Source: Anisakis pegreffii (Eukaryota; Nematoda; Chromadorea; Rhabditida; Anisakidae). From it: a DNA stretch of 64,000 nt. The DNA lies in the NCBI GenBank assembly GCA_035041965.1, contig JAPYMA010001212.1:1-64000 (forward strand). The letters are read 5' to 3'. The translations under genes were made by a program, and so were the position numbers. The notes below the pieces were generated by a model. That model saw only the letters and a program-made list of their open reading frames with translations. It made no database searches and was not told the DNA's origin. Positions 1 to 10,294 of the stretch are shown here, one piece after another. Numbering within the stretch: position 1 is the first letter of the stretch; each line of letters opens with the position of its first letter.

Positions 1-993
1 ACGACTTTACGCACTTGTCGTTAATCTTTTGATCTCAAACTTGGGTAATTAAACCATAGCCATAGCATTCATAGGAAAATGTAATCGATAATGATAACGA
101 CGTAAACAACAACGACATTCATAATGACGACAGTGTTATACTAACAGTAATAATAACATTATTAATGATAACAACACCTCGCGATAATATCTCTTAAATT
201 CAAAATTTCCAATTGCTTATTACTGATTTCGAATTAATCTTAACTGTTATCAATATTGTGACCTTAACTATTAATATCATTAGTCATCTTAACTATTAGT
301 AATAAATATAACTTAACTATTAGTAATACGGCTTGCAATAATCTACAACGATACAGATAAACCGTACAGAACAAGAAATGTGGGATGAATGATTCGTCAT
401 TCTTACTTTCGATATTCATATTCTCATGTTGTTCTTATTCGTTTCTATTAATAATCCTTATGATGGCTTATATTTGATGCCCTTCTTATCACATTTCCTA
501 TCTTGCCTTTGTTCAGTCTCCTTAGATTCTTATGGCAACGTTGTAAATTCATGAATCATTTTCTTTTCGTATTTTAAACTCTTTTCCTTTTCGTGATTGT
601 CTAATCACGACAATTATATGTCGTAATTATGATTTCTGCTGCATCATATTCATGTTGTCAAAGTGCTCAGAATACCTAACAATCTCAGGGTATTTTGTGT
701 TTTGCCTTTAGAATACTTATCGTACTCCAATTCCAGTAGTACGAACAATGATTCCAAGCGTTCACGTATAATTGCTTGGAAATGTCCTATTCGTAAGCTA
801 AGCAGCGTGATCTCTTCGGACTGGTTATAAAGCTAATATAGGTTTCTTTTCAGTTATGATAATAAATTATCACTGAAATTTATATCACTAGTCTCTGGTT
901 TACAGATATATGTTTTAGATGTTGATAATCCTGGTCGACTACCACGTAGGCTGAGTACAGGTAAGAGACCAGCCACTTATTGTTGAAATACGA
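1..993. other. AT-rich intergenic sequence, no gene seen
   Basis: No convincing coding frame or RNA gene is visible. Positions about 60-340 are rich in short AAT/ATAACG-like runs, and a direct repeat built on the motif CTTAACTATTAGTAATA occurs twice near 289-330, with a related form just before it. The stretch ends where the sequence shared with the second transporter unit begins, close to 994. Confidence 0.6.
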
Positions 994-999
994 GGAACA

Positions 1000-1240
1000 T
1001 TCTCCCAGATCGAGATGGGAAATCCTAAAAAGTACCCTCATTGTTTGTCGAGCCTTCTGAAGCCGTCTGAGCTCACAACATTACCATCCAAACTTCCTGT
1101 GGCTATTTTCATTGCTGACATGTTAAACACTGTTGAGAACATATCGATTCCTTCACGCTGTTCATATTAATGTTGAATGTTGTTCTAAGGGCTTGGAACA
1201 TCCAGCTATTCGTATTTTTTCCCCAATGATGATGCTCTCT
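1000..1240 (-). pseudogene. Possible decayed coding relic, left copy
   Basis: On the minus strand an open stretch includes SAMKIATGSLDG followed by DGFRRLDKQ and a stop; upstream, in another frame, lies IRIAGCSK. Both units keep these words with only a few substitutions, but stops and frame changes separate them. It could be a fragment of a broken gene duplicated together with the transporter. I do not recognise the family. The matching plus-strand frame is also open, so even the strand is uncertain. Confidence 0.25.
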
Positions 1241-2343
1241 ACGCTGGAACTTTCTTGTCTGCCAACTGGAGCTCTATTGACACTTGCGATCGTAAAGCAT
1301 GCTCATTTGTTACGATCCGTAGAAGCGAAAGACTCCATTGAAGAGCAATGGTATGATTTAGCATCGCTATCATTAAGCCGGTTAGGATATTTATTCAATT
1401 TCTTTGATAATATCAGGCTCGCAAAATAATTGCAGTTATTTTTCCTCCGAGGCAGAAAATGCAGACTCTTCTAGGAATGTTACAATTTCCACACAACATT
1501 CACCATGGAATGTGTAAAATAATTTGGTACAAAATAATTTGATGTTCTCACACCGAAGATTACTTACTTTCGCTCACATCCTTCTACAAAATCAAAATCG
1601 ATTAATGTCTTTCTGATGCGTTTCCAGGTTTCCTCATTCTTTAAAGACGACCTTATTATTTTTTGTAGCATTACTGATAATTTTTATATTGCATAGTACA
1701 TATTTCTTTCATTCAATTGATGAATGCCATACTACCAAACAAACGGAAGAAGTATTCTCGCCAAAGTACGCTTTTGATAATAAATATAATTTGTACATGA
1801 GATTTTTGAGTATATGCACACATCAGCATACTGAATCTACTCATTACATAGTAATTTTGGGCGTCGGTAAAGCTGAAATTCGAGAGGACTCAGTCACTGA
1901 AAAGATCATCATTCAAAGTTTCTGAGGTCAAAAGAAATGTTACTGATAAGTGCTCAAGGATAGATTTCTCATCCTGTAACTAAGAGTGAACATTTTCGAG
2001 AACTCAATTTCAATGGCAAGTGTCTATTCCTGCCTACAGTTCCCTGATATCCATCATCGACAGCTTCCAAAAGATTTCATTGAGTAAAAGATCGAATTAC
2101 ATCCCAAAAGTTCCTTTTCTTCTGACATATTACGGGATTCCAATTACGGTGTATGCATACACAACGCAGAAGATCGATTCATTTTGGATAAATCTGCTAT
2201 TGAAGGCAATCGAAATGGTGAAATCAATCGTTTCATATTTATGTCTGAGGTTCTTTTCAAATGAACAATGAAACTATAACATATGGGCCAATGTCGAAGT
2301 CCATTCTTCTTTCGAAAGATGGCCGTCATCCAGTCGAAACCAA

Positions 2344-5300
2344 TCAAAATGACATGAGTCGTGGATGAGGGACAATAAGATCTCCTGTTGTCGTACGGCG
2401 ATGTCGGTAATCTGGACGTGGTTTCGTCCACGATGCGGGCTCAGCTTCGGCAGTAAATAGGAAAACCGCTGTACATATGACCACCGATGCAAAAATTGAA
2501 AGCAATATGATTTGCCTGGAATCTTGCGATCGATCATGAAAGCGCGATTAGTCGATGGAATGATTACATTTAACAGTGTGATTATTCCACACTTAACAAT
2601 AGAATCAAATAAAATTATTGCGGTTACGATGAATATGATAGTATTTGTTATTTGATCGATTATAAGGATCGAACTATGGAAATTTGAAGAAAAAGACTAA
2701 GTAGGATACCAATGCTCCCAACTGTTGTCGTATGCAATTCCGTTGACGAATGGTGGTAACACAATGATACCGACGCTATTGGTGAATTGCGCGACCAAAA
2801 AGACGAAATGTGAGTGTTGCATTGAAACCTGAACAAGAAATCTTTCAGTCCGGATTTCCAATGATTTTGATAAATATGATATCGATTCTCGCAAAAAAAC
2901 TCACAAGAGCGCCACTTTTCACAGGTCCAACCCACATAAGACCACTGAAGGAAACTGCAACTATGTACATAATGATAGCTACTGTGTAATTTTTCACATA
3001 CGCCAGTATAATGAATGCCACTGCCATTGTTCCTGAAAGGGTGACTGGTTGTTCGTATATCTCGTTTCATCTAAACATAATCTGCTTCGATCACAATTTT
3101 CGAGCGTTTTGACCATTCAACTCATAAAATCGGATACGTTTCATTCACAGAGCCGCTTTCCAATGTTATCTATGAAAGAATCGCTCTAGTTTCCAGTAGT
3201 GCTTCGAAATCGAACCTTGCGAAAGAAGTGTGAACAGTTTCACTCGATTCTTCGGCGACACGCATGTTGCCAAATCGCTGACTGGTCCTCCGAGAACTTT
3301 AACTATAACGGCCGCAACATTCGCAAGTGCTGTGAAGAGGCCAGTGTTTTCAACTGCTAAGTGTTGCACCTGTGATATTTAAGAATCACTTTCACTCAAC
3401 TGCTCTTCAAGACGATCAAGAACTCCGTTCACGACTGACTCTTTCCAAATCGAAATTATTCATAAAGATGGAGAAGGTACAGCTAGAATCAGATTCAATT
3501 CAATACCTTATTTAGATAAATTGGGCCAAACTGTACGAATATCTCGTAGCCAAAAGTGGCACCCGTGCAGCAAATCCACACACCCCAAATGGGAATGCTC
3601 TTCATAATTTCCTTATATGGAACTGGTTCCAACTTCTTTTCAAGAACACTCGTTTTCTCTTCTTCGATCCACTCCAATTCTTTGGCGCTTACGAATCTGC
3701 ATTTACGATGATTAGTCTCGTACTGGTACATGAACGATTACATAATACATCGAAGAGCACTGACATTAAAATTTCACATCGGTCACCAACAAATGATATT
3801 GAACAAACAATATATTCACATACAGAGTTATGTAATATAGTTGTATGCTGCATAATTCACTCAATTATTTTTCATGTTTTAAAAAATTCATTACTCAGAA
3901 TCGTCAATATTGATCTCCAATTATCATTATACTGATCAAGTATTCACCTGTGAATTATTGGAGAGTCACGGAAGAACAAATAGAAAAGGATGTATGAGAT
4001 AATGGTCAGACCACCGAGCGTATAATATGCGCCTCGCCACCCGACCGATGATTCACAGAAAGCACCGGATACTGGCAATGTGATTATGCAACCGAACTGT
4101 GAACAAAACTCAAGTTCTTCATCAATCTATGATATCCGCACAACTGCACTGAATTCCCCCTTTCGATCGTATGTCTCCCATTAAATACTTCAGTCGTTTC
4201 ACATATTACACGGATCATTCGTTCAAACTTCGAATGGAAAGATGGATAAGCAATGAGATGACGGGTATTCTTTGAAAATGATCATTCACCTGTAGATTAC
4301 AGGACATCCACGCTGTGTACATTCCACTTCCTTTTATCGTCGACCAGTTCGAGACAATCGCACCGAGCATTGGGTATGAGGCGGCCATAGCAAATCCCTA
4401 TAGCAAAATATTGAAGCTCATTTTCACTAAAATGTCTAAATAGTTTTAGCACATCCATGAGTTACATTCAGCAATTCATAGATCATCTGCGTTATCCTTC
4501 CTTTAATATGAAGCGATATAAAACCTGATATCAACCAGTTCTACTGAGTGCAAACCCATGGTTGCATAGACAAATCAGAATGCGTACCTCAAGGAATCTC
4601 ATTAGCAAAAGCCAGTAGAATCCTCCCGAAGCTGCCGCTGGTGTGAGGATTGTTGATATTCCCGAGAGCAATCCGAATAGTGTGAACATGGTCCTGAAAA
4701 GAAGCGCGCCTCCATCTCGTCAAATCATTTGTTTCTCATTCGAGATATCTCCGTTCAATAAGATTCTTGATGATCAATGGGAGAAAGAAACCGACAGAAA
4801 TTCGAACGTTTTTCAATATGCTCGAACTATAAAGGTATCTGAAATCCAAACCGGAGAGTGGTTCTCGTTTCGAGGAACATCACCGGATAAACTCCAGCGA
4901 CCGAGCCGATTGCGACGATGATGAATAGCCATGATTGTTGTGACTTCGTATAGTTGTATAAACCACCCGCTGAAATTTGTGATTTCGTATAGTTTTATAA
5001 ACCACCCGCTTAAATTTGCTTTCGTCAATAGTTTAATCATTGAAAACATAACAGTATCATCATGTGAGATGTTCCTAATGCTGGAAATTCTTCCGAGTAA
5101 TCTATGATGTTCATTGGCTCAGATCATCCTTATTCTGATATTCATCATTCAAAGAATCTTCACTGAATTCATTTTATGATGATCGTACGTGCGATTCCGC
5201 CCCCGCACTTAGGCACAATAACAATGAAATCGCATTGTCACAAAGTCATTTTAATTCCATCAAACATATTCGCAAGCAAAACATTTTAGTCATGTAAACT

Positions 5301-5670
5301 AAAATCATTAATTGTCATTGAAAAATAGAGATGTGATCCCAAATTCAGGATTTCCCTTCACTGAACTTGCTGACGAATGAACGGACTTACATGTTTCATT
5401 GGTTCCGTTCCCGGTCCCACCATCATCAGACATGCAAATGATCGTGAAGTTGAGAACGAGGGAATTGCCCATCAACCACGCCAAACATATTATTGACAGT
5501 ACCATTATAACATATCTGGTACAATTGCAGAATGAGAAGATTGGGTGCTCGTGTATTCGAGTGATATACTCTTGATGTTTACGGGCTTTTTCTGGATCCT
5601 TTGGGACTGCGATGATCGACTTCTTGCGAGCATCAAAATATGTAGATTTTTCGCTGTTAGCGTCTGACAT
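2344..5670 (-). CDS. SLC17-family transporter (MFS), copy 1, ten exons
   Basis: Predicted multi-pass membrane transporter of the SLC17 group (sodium-phosphate / vesicular glutamate / sialin-like anion carriers). Exons in coding order: 5391-5670, 4852-4969, 4588-4693, 4290-4397, 3948-4096, 3507-3696, 3216-3369, 2905-3032, 2710-2828, 2344-2515. The phases match throughout, giving about 507 residues, normal for the family. Family-like marks include [17 protein letters not shown] in exon 3, [12 protein letters not shown] and the DSP motif in exon 5, ELEWIEEEK then SIPIWGVW in exon 6, [15 protein letters not shown] with GGPVSD in exon 7, and ASWTK near the C-terminus. Two N-glycosylation sequons (NGT, NET) precede the exon 1/2 junction, as expected for the first external loop. 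The start is taken at the first ATG after an in-frame stop; an upstream 5' exon is possible. Exon 2 uses a weak GTTTGG donor. Substrate cannot be read from sequence. Confidence 0.88.
4942..5019. repeat. 39-bp tandem duplication over the exon 2 acceptor (copy 1)
   Basis: Two adjacent 39-bp units, 4942-4980 and 4981-5019, differ at only a few bases. The unit spans the 3' splice site and first codons of transporter exon 2. The used copy has TTTCAG before the exon; the intronic copy reads TTTAAG and has lost the invariant-like C of the nematode acceptor. The same pair is present at 12909-12986 in the other transporter. Confidence 0.85.
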
Positions 5671-6447
5671 TCTCTCTGAATTTTGCAGAAGATTATCCAC
5701 GGATTGACTGTTTCCAACTGGCTCCAAACAACGTTTTGATAGCTTTTACGCAGAAGCGATTCGAGGACAACATTAAGAAGGTAGGAATCACATAATCTTC
5801 CGGTAGAGATTACAGAACAATATTGGTGCATAATATGTCGAAAATCTGAGGATCCTATTCAAAAGTGTCGTCACTATTTCGTGCACTGATAATGTGAAAT
5901 GCGGGCTGGAATGACTGATTAGAGGTACAAGCATCGGGTTTGAGACTTGAACTTGTCCAAAGTACTCACTGTGAGAAGTACGTGAACTTGAGGAAACGCT
6001 CAGTATGAACTGATGTACTGTTCAATGAGATCATGTTAATGTTCACTGTCGACTATCTGCTAACAATAATGGTCCTATGAATTCACGTAGCGCTCACTTT
6101 TATCAAACCGTAGGGCGTATCTAATGCATCATAGCGCGATCAATGAAACGATTTTAAAAAATGGTCGCAATCTCCAAAAATTAAGCATCTGACATTCCAG
6201 ATACGAAATGAATTCACTTGAGATTCATCGAGACCACTTGAGTTTCTGTCATTGTGACGATACCACCCGGGGAACGTCCATGAGAGTCGTTCTCTGGCGT
6301 GAGTTGACTTCTCATGTAGTTGGAGCTGCTGGAGGTGAGCTGGAGAGAACATCGCTGAAGACTGGATGACTGTCTGCATTTACACCCAATGAGCCATTTT
6401 ATAGTGTGAATTAATGTGTACGTGTATCTTGCGAGCTTATCAAGCTA
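5671..6447. promoter_or_regulatory. Upstream/5' region of transporter copy 1
   Basis: This is the part of the duplicated block upstream of the first confident ATG. It probably contains the promoter and any 5' untranslated or trans-splice exon, but no TATA-like box or splice leader acceptor stands out. It is conserved in the second copy at about 13638-14417, with more differences around 6100-6300 than in the gene itself. Confidence 0.4.
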
Positions 6448-8747
6448 ATCATTAGGTTCGATTCAATGAATGGAAATTCCTTTCATAATTTTGCAATTGT
6501 CCTTATCAGTCACAAAGGATTATAAAATTTTTTAATGCACTTTTTTGCATTTCAATGTTTTGTGCGGCTGATGAAATGAAACAATGTGGAATGAAGCAAA
6601 AAATGAATAAAATGATTATTGAAAAGTGAAGAAAAAAGGAAGAGCAGTACGTTATCACTCCTCTCGCGGGAACTGATAAGTGATCACTTGTAGTCACTCG
6701 AATCACCGATATCTTACGCTCTTATTAGCGTAATCACTATTTTAATTCACATATCAGAAGCATAGATAAGGCGTGACCACCACTTACCTAGATGTCATAT
6801 TAGCACTTATATTAACGAATGATCAGGTATCGTCACATTCCTAGATGTCATGTCTTGCCATTGCCGAATCGTAAAAACCTTATGACAGCTTACCTGATTA
6901 TCTGACGAATTTTACAAACATTCCAAATCATGTGATCAGTTTTTGATTGCGTTTGTAATTTATGATTAGAACAAAAAGGTAGCGACTGTGGATATCAGGT
7001 CTGCAATATGATAATAATATATCACTCGGAATGACACCGAACCAAATGTCAGCTTCATCCTAACAAACGATATCATTCTCATGAAAACATTTCATTCAAT
7101 CATCCGATTATCAATTGCACAACACAACTCCCAGTCCAATCCAACGGACCCATGAGAACTGGACGATCAGTCATCCATCAAACGATCACATCACTGAAAC
7201 ATACGACCAATTTTTGTTAAATGTTTGAAGAAAAAAGTACGAAGCGTTTCAAGAAGTTCGGAGAATTTTCACGACTTCTCAGTGATAAAGGACCATCAAA
7301 AACGGTTGCATTTGATTTCGTGCTTCCAAAATCAATTGTTGAAGTGCAAAAAAAAAACGGAAATTTAACTCCAATACACATTCGTTTGAACTTTTAAGAA
7401 AGAACAAGATGAATGATAGCTTTTCATTATTCAAATGAACGAAACGAAAATAGCTCCAACGAAAGTCGTCTTCATTGCACAACGTCTTCATTATCATTTT
7501 GGCTGGAATGAGCGTGAATTCAGATCTTCAGTGATCTGGTCATTTGAAGGGTGATTGATCGTCCAGTTTTTAAACTTTTATTGAATTGGACTGGAAATTC
7601 TGCTATGTTATCGGTAATCGGATGATTGAATGAAGTATTTCCATGAAAATGATATCGTTGACGATTGGTTTAGTGTCGTTCCGAATGTTCCATTAATAAC
7701 ACACTGCACACCTGATATCCCCAGTGGTTGTTTCAGCAGTTCAAAATCTAAATTCACGCTCATTCCAAAAACCATGATGTGCATTCATGTGAATTCATTT
7801 GTCCATGTGTTCAGCGTAAACTCATCCAGATTAGTCGCATAATTTCGTCAATATTCATTGATTTAATCAGTGATGAAAAACAGGCTTAGAGAATGTGTGT
7901 GTATTGTTGTATTGTTAAGTTGCTTGTAGTCTGTCACAGAATTGCATTCAGTGTTGCGTGCATGTACTCTTCTTTTGCTTGCTTCCATTTTGTTAGCATT
8001 GAAATACGACTTCAATGAACATTCATTCGTTTTGATGTCAACTACAACTAAAAACCTACAAATTTATTCAAAAAACAAAAAATTTTAATCGTTTCAATGC
8101 TTGACCGTTCATGATTGCGTTTATCATCATTTGAGTAAACATTGAAGTGATATTATTTACAAAACTGGTTACCAATTGCTTTATAGATTGACAGTGATAA
8201 GCACTGACTACATACTTATGATTACTGCAAAAAAAAGTTCCTTACTGAGATCAAGATATGCCTCATAAGATGCATTGGTTGTGTTGGGGTGAATGTGAGG
8301 ACTTATATGAGTTTTGATTATGTGATCAGACGGCGTAACGTTTTGATTCAGTTTCATGATCAGCCAAACAACAGATCACGCGATCAACAAATTCAGTTTA
8401 TATTATTTTGTCTATTCGTCTTGTCTAAACTGAGGCAACTGATTTTCTTCAGAGGAGTAATGCGTTGCAACGTGAAACCTGACCTCGTTTATATGGTGAA
8501 CTGTTGTCGTCCACTAGTGATTTTCCAGCATAAGATCAGGTTCACAAATTCAGGCTTGTTCTAATCATTCGTCTTTAGTTGATCAACCAATTTTGTCTCT
8601 TCTACGACTTCAAGTAAATTTACGCGATATTTCTCCGATTTCTAGGTCACTGATCATGGTGACAAAGAAAAAATTGCATTCATCGCGAATTTTTCATCTC
8701 AAGCAATTCTCACCTTGTTTATTATATATTGTTCATTCTAACATGAT
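6448..8747. other. Block B: 2.3-kb segment unique to the left unit
   Basis: Inserted between A1 and C1, or lost from the right unit. The longest open frame (8289-8564, plus) has no recognisable domain. The block contains a large imperfect inverted repeat (about 6950-7200 against 7525-7775). I saw no transposase frame, clear terminal inverted repeats or target-site duplication at its ends, so insertion versus deletion is undecided. Confidence 0.7.
6950..7775. repeat. Foldback element: imperfect inverted repeat with ~250-bp arms
   Basis: The reverse complement of about 6950-7200 aligns along its whole length to 7525-7775. Shared words include TGATCGTCCAG, GGATGATTGAATGAA, AATGATATCGTT and CCTGATATCC. 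The arms are roughly three quarters identical by eye and are separated by about 330 bp. A second, shorter inverted pair overlaps the right arm: 7503-7524 against 7749-7770 (TTCACGCTCATTCCA). This is the form of a non-autonomous foldback or MITE-type repeat. Confidence 0.75.
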
Positions 8748-9601
8748 TGCATTTTTTGGCTAATAACTCAAACATTATCTATTTTACACCGAAAAACTGA
8801 AACACTAGCTTTATGATGCTTGACAAGCACACTTATGTGTATGTGTATGTTTGTGTTCACAATCTAATACGTGCCTTATTTGCACTATACATGCATTGAC
8901 AGGTAATTTTTTGATTGCTTTCCAGTCAACTATTCAATCGACTGACTGATAACTCTGTGAGCCTTTGATGCGCTCCAAAGCTCATTCTCAACAAAAATGA
9001 CCGAAAAAAAAGAAACAATACGAAGTGAACAGTAGTTCCACTCTGATAATGACGCGAAATGAAGTGAACACTGTTCAAAAAAGACAAATATGGATGGATA
9101 TGTTTGAAAGGTTAGCGAACATCTTATCTCTTGCTAGGACGTAATGAAACCAACGCAACAAGCAATGAAACACTTGATGAATATTTAATTTTGCATTGTT
9201 TCAATGTTCATATCGTATCTTATTCCATAATATGATGAATTTTTACAACTTATTTTCATCTGCTTTCTTGGCTCAACCATACGGCACTGGGTGAATGAAA
9301 CGATAAACTGTTTTGTGAACGTGTACAACGGACAACTTATGCAACATATTATACAAAATTTCCGCATTGACCTTTGTTTAGACGATGATGACACAGTTGC
9401 GTTGGTACTCAATAAGAATTTGAACAGTTTCAACCTGCAAACCTTACGGTTGTTTGGCATCTGTACGCCTTATGGCAAGCAACATCGTTGCCGACTAACA
9501 GGCGATTACTCACTCACAATCACAGTGAGAAACGGCACGAAAACGAACGTTATGAGAGGCAGGCAGCATGATTGACTATGCATGAACGAATTTATTTGAA
9601 A
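8748..9601. repeat. Block C1, duplicated at 14420-15274
   Basis: About 0.85 kb present at the right end of both units. It holds a TGTGTATGTGTATGTTTGTG microsatellite and overlapping frames of about 90 codons on both strands (9185-9460 minus, 9291-9575 plus), which stay open in both copies. No domain is recognisable in either frame and there is no splice structure to choose a strand, so I do not call a gene. Confidence 0.7.
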
Positions 9602-10294
9602 GGAATATTCTCCCAGATCGAGATGGGAAATCCTAAAAAGTACCCTCATTGTTTGTCGAGCCTTCTGAAGCCGTCTGTGCTCACAACCTCACCATCCAAA
9701 CTTCCTGTGGCTATTTTCATTGCTGACATGTTAAACACTGCTGGGAACATATCGGAATTCCTTCACGCTGTTCATATTAATGTTGAATGTTGTTCTAAGG
9801 ACTTGGAACATCCAGCTATTCGTATTTCTTTCCCAATGGTGATGCTCTCTACGCTGGAACTTTCTTTGGAGTTTCTGAGGTCGCTGGAAATTTCTGATGT
9901 CAAAAGAAATATAGATTTCTCATCCTGTAACTAAGAGTGAACATTTTCGAGAACTCAATTTCAATGTCAAGTGTCTATTCCTGCCTACAGTTCCCTGATA
10001 TCCATCATCGAAAATATCCAAAAGATTTCATTGAGTAAAAGATCGAATTACATCCCAAAAGTTCCTTTTCATCTGACATATTACGGGATTCCAATTACGG
10101 TGTGTGCATACACAACGCAGAAGATCTATTCATTTTGGATAAATCTGCTATTGAAGGCAATCAAAATGGTGAAATCAATCGTTTCGTATTTATGTCTGAG
10201 GTTCTTTTCAAGTGATCAATAAAACTATAACATATGGGCCAATGTCGAGGTTCATTCTTCTTTCGAAAGATGGCCGTCATCCAGTCGAAACCAA

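Larger units (their letters stand above)
994..9601. repeat. Left tandem-duplication unit (A1-B-C1)
   Basis: The left unit holds transporter copy 1. Block A1 (about 994-6447) matches 9602-14417, and block C1 (about 8748-9601) matches 14420-15274. The 2.3-kb block B between them (about 6448-8747) has no counterpart in the right unit. The offset between copies is 8608 at the start and 7951 after a segment of about 657 bp (roughly 1255-1918) found only in the left copy; it becomes 7967 after a 16-bp insertion in an intron of the right copy. These shifts were read directly by lining up the two copies. Confidence 0.9.

Noticed and set aside
2020..2271. 83-codon plus-strand frame conserved in both transporter units (also 9971-10222)
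   Set aside because: It lies just past the transporter stop, in probable 3' untranslated sequence, and changes between copies alter the peptide freely (about ten replacements), so conservation reflects recent duplication.
5505..5831. 108-codon minus-strand frame over transporter exon 1
   Set aside because: It is a different frame from the one that splices into exon 2 with SLC17 content, so it is a shadow.
6440..6480. GGTTCGATTC box suggesting a tRNA T-arm
   Set aside because: No T-stem pairing, no A box at suitable spacing and no acceptor stem could be formed.
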